A stretch of DNA of 64,000 bases from Chrysemys picta bellii. Its lineage: Eukaryota > Chordata > Testudines > Emydidae. Shown piece after piece: positions 55,867 to 64,000 of this stretch (within the stretch, counting starts at the first letter, position 1; every line of letters begins with the position of its first letter). Position numbers and translations under genes: made by a program. Location of the stretch: contig NC_088792.1 in NCBI RefSeq assembly GCF_011386835.1, forward strand, positions 40,042,882-40,106,881. Reading direction: 5' to 3'. The notes beneath the pieces are model-generated. The model saw only the letters and a program-made list of their open reading frames with translations. It made no database searches and was not told where the DNA came from.

Positions 55867-56897
55867 AAAAACCCACCATGCTGAAGACCCATTACAACAT
55901 GATAATCATTTAACAGTTCAGTCTTGAAGTACAGACAAGATTAACTGTGCTTCCAAACTACTTCACTCAGACTTCTGCAGGGCTCTAGCCCAATTCAAGA
56001 ACATCATTAAAAACCAGTTCAGCCTCATGAACAGTGCATGATTAAATTCTTTTTAATAGTGTTGGGACACAACTGTGTTGTTTCTAGACCCCAGACACAG
56101 GAGATTTCATTATGTAAATGGATGAAGGGTAAAAAAGAAAAGTTATTGGAGGGGGGAAAGATGCTGGAACAGATGGGGAAACATTAACTGAAGAAAGCGT
56201 ACAGAAGAAAAACAAATGAGATGTAGCATGTTAGAATGTTATTGATTTATAGAAATCTTGGTGTCAAAATTTTACAGAAAATGACAAAAATGATTTTGTG
56301 TGTACTGTGATAGCTATGGCCTTCAGGTACCAGGGTTGATGAGCATACGATGGATGGAGAAATCTGATCAGATTAACGGGATTGATAAAATATAAAGATT
56401 TAAAACAGATAGATACAATGTGACTCTGCAGGATGAGATGAGGTTGGGAAACCTCTCAAAGCTGGTTGAAAAATACCAATTATTTTTACACAGCATATTT
56501 TTTATTTATTCACTTTTTTTCCTGAGTTTCCTGTGATTCTTTTTTAAAACCAAAAAACCATCAACTGAAAACCTAAAATATTTTTAAGGTAAAAATGTTG
56601 GGATGGAGGGATGGGGGGGGGGGAAGAGAAGGTTTTCCATGAACTTTTTGGGTGGAAAGGATATTTTTCATTTAAAATTTTCAAACAGTTGTATTCTTTA
56701 TAAAGGGAGAGAGTCCAGAAAGAAGAGAGGTGAGAAGAGAATCTTTGGTTTGATTTTCACAGTGCTGATAATGGCTTTTTGAACACTTGTGTATACTGTG
56801 CCTGACTTTCAGGAAATATATGGACAAATGTGTGAGTACAAATTTCTGCTTGTGTCAACTCCTAAGGCCCTGAACCCTCCACCCTCAAGTTATCATA
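55867..56897. other. Non-coding stretch, no gene seen
   Basis: AT-rich, with a short G run at about 56612-56622. No recognised repeat. Confidence 0.5.
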
Positions 56898-56899
56898 TA

Positions 56900-57910
56900 G
56901 AGTAACTCCTCACTTAACGTTGTAGTTACGTTCCTGAAAAATGATACTTTAAGTGAAACGATGTTAAGCGAATCCAATTTCCCCATAAGAATTAATGTAA
57001 ATGGGGGAGTTAGGTTCCAGGGAGTCAGAGGGTGGAAGAGGGTGGAATATTTCCCAGGGAATGCCTTACTGCTAAATGATGAACTAGCACTCAGCTGAGC
57101 CCTCAAGGGTTAACACATTGTTGTTAATGTAGCCTCACACTCTACAAGGCAGCCCGAATGGAGGGAGGGGAGACAGCATGGCAGAGAGAGACAGAGATAT
57201 CAGGGCCACCCAGAGAGGGGGACAAGTGGGGCAATTTGCCCCAGGCCCCCACAAGAATATAGTATTTTATAGTATTTCAACTTTTTTTATGGAAGGGGCC
57301 CCCAAAATTGCTTTGCCCCAGGCCCCCTGAATCCTCTGGGCGGTCCTGAGAGACGTACACCCTGTGTGTGAGAGACATGCATTGCCCCTTTAAGTATGCT
57401 GACCCCACTCTAAGTAAATTGCCCTTTTAATTAGCTCAACAAGTTAAGACAGCAGCTGCTTCCAGCAAGCTCCTTCCATTGTCCTGAGCCATCATGTGTC
57501 CTCCTGCTCTATGGAGATGGGGGAAGGAGCAAGGGGAGGGGACACCCTGACATTAGCACCCCTTTAAGCAGGAGGCTCCCTGGAGCAGCTCCAAGGCAGA
57601 AGGCAGGAGCAGCACAAAGCAGTGGGGGGAGGGACAGCTGAACTGCCCGGCAATTGATAGCCTGCTGGGCGGCTGCCGCACAGGGAACTTAGGGGAGCAG
57701 GGAGCTGATAGGGGGCCTGCTGGTCCACCCTGTTTCCAAGCCTCCATCAGCTAGCTCCAACGGGCTGCTCTTTCTGCAAGCAGTGGACAAAGCAGGTGGC
57801 TGCCAAACAACATTATAAGGGAGCATTGCACAACTTTAAACAAGCATGTTCTCTAATTGATCAGCAATGAAACAACATTAACCGGGACAACTTTAAATGA
57901 GGAGTTACTA
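56900..57910. mobile_element. Tigger/pogo-like element with nested hAT
   Basis: 'agtaactcctcacttaacgt' at the left and 'ctttaaatgaggagttact' at the right are inverted. TA lies outside both ends. The family is shared with 27537. The interior has 'gaatatttcccagggaatgc', but no transposase. A hAT MITE sits at 57201-57348. Confidence 0.75.
57201..57348. mobile_element. hAT MITE (CAGGGCCACCCAGAG family)
   Basis: 'cagggccacccagag' and 'ctctgggcggtcctg' are inverted, with inner 'ggggcaatttgccccaggcc' and 'attgctttgccccaggcc'. Flanking octamers 'agagatat' and 'agagacgt' differ only at a CpG, the expected decay of one TSD. Confidence 0.8.
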
Positions 57911-57912
57911 TA

Positions 57913-59739
57913 TACAATCTATGGTTGTATCTACAATTTCTTGACTGTTGAAGCAACACTAAAGATGTATGTACACTAAGACAATGTTTTGATGAATAAA
58001 GTTTATATTTAAAATGTTGTAATAAATCTGTTATACATATTACACATACAAATTAATATGGTCTTTCAGTGTTTGATTATATTTCAGGTACAAAGCATAG
58101 TCTCAATTTCTGTCAAACTGGCCTTGGGTCAGGACAATTGATGAGAACATTCACAGACTGCTTCTAGAATAAGAGCAATCAAACAATATGGAAGAGAAAA
58201 CTGCAAGTTCTCTTTCTTAGTCTACAAGGAGTTCAGAGGAGGACGGGGCGCATAGTCATTCCCACTGAATACATGGTGTAAACAAAAGACCCAGTTCCCA
58301 TTGTTAAATTTACAGAGGGATCAGAAAAAGGGGCAGGGATGACTCTTAAGAAGTAGTTTTGGTGTGCACAGTATGACTGACTCCAGATGAATAAACCATA
58401 GACAATCTTATTCATTAAATGAACATTGCCAGTTTGTAAACACACACTGCAGGCTATTGATTTAACAGTGAAAAATATATTCCATCTATGCTGGAATATT
58501 ATGGATTTGCAGTAAGCCTTTTAAGTGGCTCCAAACAAACTAGCACATTTCTCTGTGTTGTAATTTTAACTCTCATTAAGGAGTGTTTATTTAATAGCAC
58601 TTGCAGTGGGAATACTAAATGAGTGTGAATTCTTGTATGCAGTATTAAAAGGGATAGACGTTTCAGCCTTGCTAAGCAAAAAAGGTGGCCTGATCCCATA
58701 AGAATGAGCATGTCTGGAAGAATGCTGGTCTTCATGTTTTGCTGTTGAGAGACTAAAATTGGAAACAATTTCTCAGAACTAGTCTAGGCCCTGAGTTCTA
58801 TCAAAATATTCAGTGAACTTGAGGACTGAGAGATACTGATTACCAGAGCCTAAAATTAAAATGTCATAGTGTCCCAGCTTGGATGTTGTAGAAATACCCT
58901 GCCTGAAACTGCATTTTAGATAATCATCTCCCCTCAGGGAAGAAAGTCACTACATAGAACAATGCCAATGCCATTCCAGTTCCATCTAAATTAAGTATGC
59001 AATTCAGAAAACCTGCTCTAATGCAGTCTTACAAATAGAGCAAAAGGGAATAAGCCAGGGGGAAAAGAGGTACCATTAAGTTCAGGTATTACCATTCTGG
59101 AAACCAGGTTATAAAAGAGTTATGCCTCGTTGACTTTTTCCTTTTTCTCTTGGGGAAACTATATATTTTCAGGGAGCTTCTCCTCTACTTCCAGGGTTTA
59201 TATCCCCTTCCCAGTGACAGCTGTACATTGCAATACTCTCTAGAAAAGTGAACCTTGTTTCTCGCTTTTTTGCTTTAGAGGTTCTCACACCTACTTTCCA
59301 GTTTAATCTCAAGTCCAGCAAAGTAGCTCTATTTAATTCTGATGCAAAAACAATCCAGCTATGAATGTGTACATCAACTCGCCAAAAGTACATTCATGCA
59401 AAGGGAATAAAGATTTTATTAGGCCACCTGCTACACAGAACTTAAGGAACAAAGGTAAGATGTACTGGGAAATCCAGAGGAAGAGATGACTTAGTCGGGT
59501 TTCTTTTGTGTATTTGTTTTAAAATATAAACAGATTACTTGTGGGTCTCATGAAGAGTGAATTTTTAAGTGCATCTTGAATGAATTCAAGATGAAAAAAT
59601 GTGTGCAAAAGTTTTGATTAATGGTTGCTAAATGATGCTAGTAATTGCTAGGAAATGGCCTTGCTATAACCTCCCAGGATGATGAACAAAATGACAGTAT
59701 CTTTTATGTTACTGAAGGAGAAAGGCTGCTGCAACACTG
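57913..59739. other. Non-coding stretch, no gene seen
   Basis: AT-rich, short ORFs only. Confidence 0.5.
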
Positions 59740-59901
59740 TCCCATTCTGGAGACCACGATTCAAGAAGGATGTTGAGAGGTTAAGAGAAGAGCCACAAGA
59801 TTGATTAAAGAATTAGAAAACATGCTTTATAGTGATAAACTAAATAGATCGAGCTGTTTGAGTCTATCAAAGATGGTTAAGGGTGAACCTGACTGCAGTC
59901 T

Positions 59902-60013
59902 AAGGATGAACCTCAAAGTCAAATTGCAAAACCAAGTCCATATCTGGTTTGCTCTTATTTCCTTCTTCCACTCTTAACTTTGTGACTTTTTCCACGCAGT
60001 CAGTCCACTACTG
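59902..60013. repeat. Direct repeat inside LINE remnant, copy 1
   Basis: A ~110-bp segment ('aaccaagtccatatctggtt', 'tttgctcttatttccttctt', 'actttgtgactttttccac') recurs at 61297-61407 with roughly 87 percent identity. It interrupts the L3/CR1 order, so it is probably a separate element or a local duplication. Confidence 0.75.
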
Positions 60014-60179
60014 GGAACAATTATTTAATAATGGGCTCTTCAGTCTAGCAGAGAAAGATATAACACAATCCAATGACTGGCTGGAAGCTGAACCTAGACA
60101 AATTCAGACCAGAAACAATGTGTAGATTTTTAACAGTGAGAATAATTAACCACAGGAACAATGTATGGAGGGGTGTGGT

Positions 60180-60432
60180 CAGGAGCGGCGCCAGGAGCAG
60201 CGCTCCTCCTCTGAGCATTCAGCGGCAGGGTCCTTCTGCTCTGCGTCTTCGGAGCACTTTGGTGGCAGGTCCCGGAGTGAGTGAAGGACATGCCGCCAAA
60301 TTTCCGCCGAAAAAAACAGAGCGGAAGGACCCCCTGCCGCCGAATTTCTGCCCAGGGCAGCAAAATGCCACCCCCCAAATCCTGCCGTTCTAGGCGACCG
60401 CCTAGGGTTGCCTAGTGGAAGCGCCGGTCCTG
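60180..60432. mobile_element. hAT MITE inside L3/CR1
   Basis: 'caggagcggcgccagg' and 'agcgccggtcctg' are inverted. Flanking octamers 'ggtgtggt' and 'gatgtggt' match at 7 of 8. The interior has 'gccgccaaatttccgccgaa' and 'ccgccgaatttctgcccagg' as internal repeats. Confidence 0.8.
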
Positions 60433-60600
60433 GATGTGGTGGATTTGCCATCACTGACAATTTTAAAATCAAGATTGGATGTTTTGCTACGAGATATGCT
60501 CTATGAATTATTTTTGGGAAGTTCTGTGGCCTGTGTTATACAGGAGGCCAGACTAGATAATCATAATGATACCTTCTGGCCTTTGAATCTCTGAACATCT

Positions 60601-61296
60601 CTAGAGTATTTATTCCTGTTGTGTGAACAAAAAAAGATAGAAAACTATAAATCTTATCACCCATAAGATAAAATGGTCTACATTTCAGCAAAAAGTAGAT
60701 GTCACCACTCATGCAAACAACGTCTTAACTGCATAGGATAATTTAAAAGTAGCCTACGATGGAACAGAATATTTAGAGATGATTTTAGATTAATGAAAAA
60801 GTCACATATATTGGCTGATTTGTCTTCTAAGTTTAAAATGCATCCTTACAGCTGCCTTTGGTTATATATTCCATTTTAAAAGGATATAACAAGTATTACA
60901 TAAACTCATCCCATAATAAACAAAGACCAAGTTCTAGAGCCTTTACTCAAAGCTTAATAAAGAAAAGTTCTGACTTCAAACATATAAATATACTGCCACT
61001 TTACATGCAAAAGCCTGAGTAAACAGATTTGTTTTGCACTATGCCCTTAATATTAACAAGCTCTGGGCTTGATTCTTCTCTAATGGGGTTGTAAATCAAG
61101 AGTAACTCCACTGAAGACAGATTTACAGTGGGGTAAAATTGATGTGAATGAAAGGTGATCTCTTTACCCATACCGTAAGTTTGCTCTAAATTTTATACTT
61201 GGCTGTTAAAAATACACCCATCAGCATTCTGTCAACTCAACACTTAAAATACATTTTCCAATGTTAGCTTCTAGGATTGGGGTTTTCACAGCAATA
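60601..61296. other. Non-coding stretch
   Basis: No gene. At about 61070-61180 'gcttgattcttctctaatgg', 'gagtaactccactgaagaca' and 'gatgtgaatgaaaggtgatc' form an old palindromic repeat related to 17850-17965. Confidence 0.45.
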
Positions 61297-61407
61297 AGGA
61301 TGCATCTCAAAGTCAAACTGTAAAACCAAGTCCATATCTGGTTTGCTTTTACTTCCTTGTTCCACTCCTAACTTTGTGCCTTTTTCCATGTAGTCTGTCC
61401 ACTATAC
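61297..61407. repeat. Direct repeat, copy 2
   Basis: Partner of 59902-60013, same orientation, 1.4 kb away. Confidence 0.75.
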
Positions 61408-61419
61408 ATAAACAGCTTC

Positions 61420-61860
61420 TCAATCCAGGCATGCCAGAGGCTCTTAACATTCAAATCCCTGTCAGAAATTCACTTCTTCCACTAGGCCTACAAACAAAAG
61501 GGGTTTTACATGGCCTGTATGAAGGTCCGAGCATCCTCCAAGAAAGAGAGTCCACAGCAGCTGCTTTAGTGGCTCCCAGCAGCACCAAAATGAGGTAAGG
61601 CCTGCCCACACTTGCAGAGCCAAGATTTAGGGGGCAAATAGTCCTAGTTGTTTCCACTCATTCCTTATGTTCAAGGCACTCAATGACCTCGTCCCAGAAT
61701 GCAGAAAGCTCTGGATGAGAACCAACCTACCACAAAAGCTTGTCCATGCAGGCAACTGAGCCTTCTTGGGGGGCAGTCCAAGACTGTGGAACAAACTTCC
61801 ACAGGACCCAAAAACCACCACAAACCTCACCACCTTTTGTTTGAAATATGATGTGCACGT
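61420..61860 (+). pseudogene. L2-type LINE reverse transcriptase C-terminal remnant
   Basis: In one frame 61671-61830 reads 'FKALNDLVPECRKLWMRTNL', then a TGA, then 'AFLGGSPRLWNKLPQDPKTT'. This matches the L2/jockey-type C-terminal pattern 'FKALHGLAPEYL ... FSVAAPRLWNSLP'. Further 5', 61437-61490 reads 'LTFKSLSEIHFFH', similar to the last segment of such proteins. Order and stops show a decayed, rearranged copy. Confidence 0.6.
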
Positions 61861-62789
61861 CTTTGGCCTTGTCTTCACGAATATAAATACATTACAATAC
61901 TGTGCACATATAGTTTATAAAACAAAATTAACACCACACTACACACACAATTCTCCTTCTGGGGAGAGGATCAGAGAAAGAGTGAATTGCATATGACAGA
62001 TACTAGCCCCATCATTTAAGGTACCAAGTGGAAGGTACTCAGGTACTACAGTGATGAGAGAGGTGTAAGAATCTGAATGGAACGGAACAGAACATGCGGT
62101 AGGCAGACAAGAGGAGACAAACTGTTTGAGAGAGTTGTGGTAAAATATATCGCTTAAAAAACCCCAAACTAATAATGCTAGATGGGTGCCAAGGGGCAGC
62201 CTGTATAGAAGAGGGGGCAAAACAACAAAATACTACAGAAATAAGAAGCAGGGAATCAACAGTCACTTGTCAGAGGATGGAGCAGAGTGGGAGTAACTGG
62301 TAAGGGAGCACACAGGGCTACAGTTTGATAGGGAAGTAATTTAAAAATCAGGCACCAGTTTCTCAGCCTGTTTAAATTGTTCTTTACAACTCTATGGAGC
62401 CAGAGGTACTGGAACAATTTTTGTAGTGGGGGTGTTGAAAGCCACTGACCAAAACTGTAAACCTTTCTGTGTATGATGGAAACCACTTCAAACCAGGGTG
62501 TGCTGCTGCACCCCCCACCCACACCTGTATGGAGCTACACCAACTTAAACCAACTGAGGATCTAGCCTCAATTGCTCAAATAATTCAGAGCCATTGAATT
62601 TGCACATAGTAGCCTATCTAACCATGATCTTATCATGGTTATCCTCGACATCTCACCACTTCCTTCCTTCTTAGTGCACTTTATGTCTTTGTCTTGACTT
62701 CAGCACTGATCCTGCTGTGATTAGACCCACAGAAGTCATGTGCTTAAAGTGAAGTATGTAAGTATCTGCAGGATGGGGATCTGTTCTTG
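61861..62789. other. Non-coding stretch, no gene seen
   Basis: No recognisable repeat or exon. ORFs up to 93 aa lack domains. Confidence 0.5.
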
Positions 62790-62880
62790 TGGGCAGGGAC
62801 CCTGATTACCTGTGTGATTGTACAGCACCTAGCACCATGACTGAGTGGTGCCTTGGGGTACCACCATAACAGAAACAATA
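62790..62880 (+). mobile_element. LINE 3'-tail-like fragment (L2/L3 type)
   Basis: 'gtgggcagggaccctgatta', 'gtgattgtacagcacctagc' and 'accatgactgagtggtgcct' match the two sister fragments at 17090 and 53505. Confidence 0.5.
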
Positions 62881-62891
62881 TGAAAATGATC

Positions 62892-62903
62892 AGGTTAAGA
62901 ATT
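62892..62903. repeat. Left TSD of PLE copy 4
   Basis: 'aggttaagaatt' is repeated exactly at 63124-63135. Confidence 0.9.
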
Positions 62904-62984
62904 AGAGGGGTAGCCGTGTTAGTCTGAATCTGTAAAAAGCAACAGAGAATCCTGTGGCACCTTTGAGACTAACAGAAGTACTGG

Positions 62985-63023
62985 GAGCATAAGCTTTCGT
63001 GGGTAAGAACCTCACTTCTTCAG
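62985..63023 (-). ncRNA. Hammerhead-ribozyme-like motif, left arm PLE 4
   Basis: Exact mirror of 63032-63070. Confidence 0.6.
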
Positions 63024-63031
63024 ATGCAAGT

Positions 63032-63070
63032 CTGAAGAAGTGAGGTTCTTACCCACGAAAGCTTATGCTC
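63032..63070 (+). ncRNA. Hammerhead-ribozyme-like motif, PLE 4
   Basis: The best core in the window: CTGAAGA (all invariant positions), stem II GTG(A)GGT/ACCCAC with a single bulged A and loop TCTT, GAAA intact, stem III GC-TTAT-GC, and TC as the cleavage position. A short stem I AAGT/ACTT can form with a 5-nt asymmetry. The very short stem III is typical of PLE hammerheads, which are thought to act as dimers. Confidence 0.6.
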
Positions 63071-63123
63071 CCAGTACTTCTGTTAGTCTCAAAGGTGCCA
63101 CAGGATCCTCTGTTGCTTTTTAT

Positions 63124-63135
63124 AGGTTAAGAATT
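63124..63135. repeat. Right TSD of PLE copy 4
   Basis: Exact copy of 62892-62903. Confidence 0.9.
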
Positions 63136-63178
63136 GTTTAAAAAAATACTTGTAAAGTGACTCCTTCCTGTGGGTCTC

Positions 63179-63995
63179 TGTGATGGGATTCGACTCACCA
63201 CCACTGGCACCCCCTGCCGGTCGCCCCAGGAATTAGCTCTTGACCGCTGCGGAGCATCCTCAACGTGGTAGCTCGCCCGTTGTCTCCGGTCTGCTGCCCT
63301 GGGACCCGTGTTGCTCCCTGCTCGGTGGCATCCTCTTCAGAACAGTCTCCATTCACTTCAGGACACTGCCCTCCGGCAGTGTCCACTACTTTGGTCTCAC
63401 CCCCTTACGGGAGCGGGACGGGAGGGTGTTAACAACAGTCCTTCTGTTTGCCCCTGCCTCGGTGGCCAACCACAGCCCTAGAGTCTAGCCCCTCGTCTTA
63501 GGGGCTGGTTGCGGCCTCTCTCGGTCCCTCTCCTCAGTGGCCAGGGGCAATGCAAGAGGGGAAGGGGGGGGACCCAGGCCCACCCACTACTCTGGGTCCC
63601 GACCTAGGGACTCTCTAGCAGCAGCTCCCTCTGTCCTCCTTCTCTCCCCTCTCATCTGCCGAGTTTCCATGGGCCACTTCCCCTTTGGCCCTATGCACCT
63701 TCTCAACCCCGTCTAGCAAGGGCCACACCCTGGCAGGTATCTGGGCCAGAGCTCTGCTCTGCTCCCCCATGCCTGCCCAGCACTGCTCTGTCCAAGGTGC
63801 TGCTCCTTAGCTCAGGAGCCAGTCCTTCTCCTTTGCTAGTCAGGGCGTGACTGACTTCTCCTCTTCCAGGCAGCCTTTATATAGGATCTAGCCCAGCCCT
63901 GATTGACTCTCCCCAGGCCTTGGCTGCTAGTCTGTGCAGCCTCTCAGGCCTGGTTCAGCCCTTTTCCTCAGGGGGTGGGGCACCACCCCATCACA
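63179..63995 (-). mobile_element. Solo LTR of an LTR retroelement
   Basis: 817 bp starting 'tgtgatggg' and ending 'ccccatcaca', i.e. TG...CA with short inverted ends. 'gtctc' is duplicated exactly at 63174-63178 and 63996-64000. A 5-bp TSD fits Gypsy-type or some endogenous-retrovirus integrases. On the minus strand TATATAAA (63876-63883) gives a promoter-like box ~112 bp from the 5' edge, which sets the orientation. No internal coding sequence or second LTR is in the window, so this is a recombined solo LTR, unless internal sequence lies beyond. The ORFs inside are not genes. Confidence 0.8.
63876..63883 (-). promoter_or_regulatory. TATA-box-like site in the LTR
   Basis: TATATAAA on the minus strand inside an otherwise GC-rich LTR. 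It would place a very short U3 (~110 bp) and a long R-U5, which is unusual. Confidence 0.4.
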
Positions 63996-64000
63996 GTCTC

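Larger units (their letters stand above)
59740..60600 (+). mobile_element. L3/CR1-type LINE remnant
   Basis: The coding-derived part starts 'gtcccattctggagaccacg' and includes 'gagccacaagattgattaaa'. It continues with 'gcagagaaagatataacaca', 'ctggaagctgaacctagaca', 'aataattaaccacaggaaca' and, after a hAT, 'gatgtggtggatttgccatc', 'tcaagattggatgttttgct' and 'gccagactagataatcataa'. This is the known order of L3/CR1 C-terminus and 3' UTR. Decayed. Confidence 0.8.
62904..63123. mobile_element. 220-bp palindromic PLE insertion (copy 4)
   Basis: Almost the entire insert is an inverted repeat: arms of ~95 bp (62929-63024 and 63031-63123) around the 6-nt spacer 'tgcaag' (63025-63030), then an unpaired end 'agaggggtagccgtgttagt' at the left. 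Each arm holds one PLE ribozyme-like motif and the 'tgttagtctcaaaggtgcca' tail. The exact 12-bp TSD shows it inserted as one unit. Confidence 0.85.

Noticed and set aside
61766..61996. 76-aa ORF as a host gene
   Set aside because: It reads 'SPRLWNKLPQD', the LINE L2-type C-terminus, so it is a transposon remnant.

Overview
This is vertebrate, non-coding, repeat-rich DNA. The repeats point to a reptile, most probably a turtle: CR1/L3 LINE fragments, a tRNA-SINE with a CR1-type 3' end, MIR-like SINEs, many short hAT, Tigger/pogo and Harbinger-like elements, Penelope-like elements (PLEs) ending in the 'aacacggctgctactctgaaacc' type of tail, and an R2-clade retrotransposon. The taxonomic call is an inference from repeat content. 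I found no host gene or exon, tRNA, rRNA, CRISPR array or bacterial feature. The window looks like intergenic or large-intron sequence.

Layout. 1-4.0 kb: mostly featureless, plus a GC-rich hAT copy. 4.6-8.3 kb: an unusual TIR-flanked element carrying a ~560-codon minus-strand gene, broken by one nonsense codon and by a palindromic PLE insertion (6300-7658) with an 11-bp target-site duplication (TSD). 8.7-19.4 kb: MITEs, a MIR SINE, hAT copies and CR1 remnants in otherwise plain AT-rich DNA. 19.48-24.0 kb: a hAT-like element into which a 3.3-kb R2-clade element (20057-23386) has inserted, still holding an uninterrupted 1028-codon ORF with zinc finger, Myb, reverse transcriptase and endonuclease domains. 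24-37.5 kb: scattered hAT, Tigger, SINE and MITE copies. 38.0-39.1 kb: a hAT inside a Harbinger-like MITE inside a palindromic PLE. 41.6-43.1 kb: a CR1 with two hAT insertions. 43.4-44.8 kb: a second long PLE. 46-57.9 kb: more hAT and Tigger elements, several nested. 59.7-61.9 kb: L3/CR1 and L2-type LINE remnants with a local direct repeat. 62.9-63.1 kb: a 220-bp palindromic PLE insertion. 63.18-64.0 kb: a solo LTR closing the window.

The most interesting items are the intact R2-like ORF outside ribosomal DNA; the 560-codon TIR-flanked transposon gene, which I cannot assign to a named superfamily; and the four PLE insertions, which all carry inverted copies and hammerhead-ribozyme-like folds, with identical 6-nt spacers in the two tightest palindromes. 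Many insertions were dated relative to each other by reading exact 8-bp (hAT), TA (Tigger), TAA (Harbinger), 5-bp (LTR) and 10-13 bp (PLE) duplications directly from the sequence.
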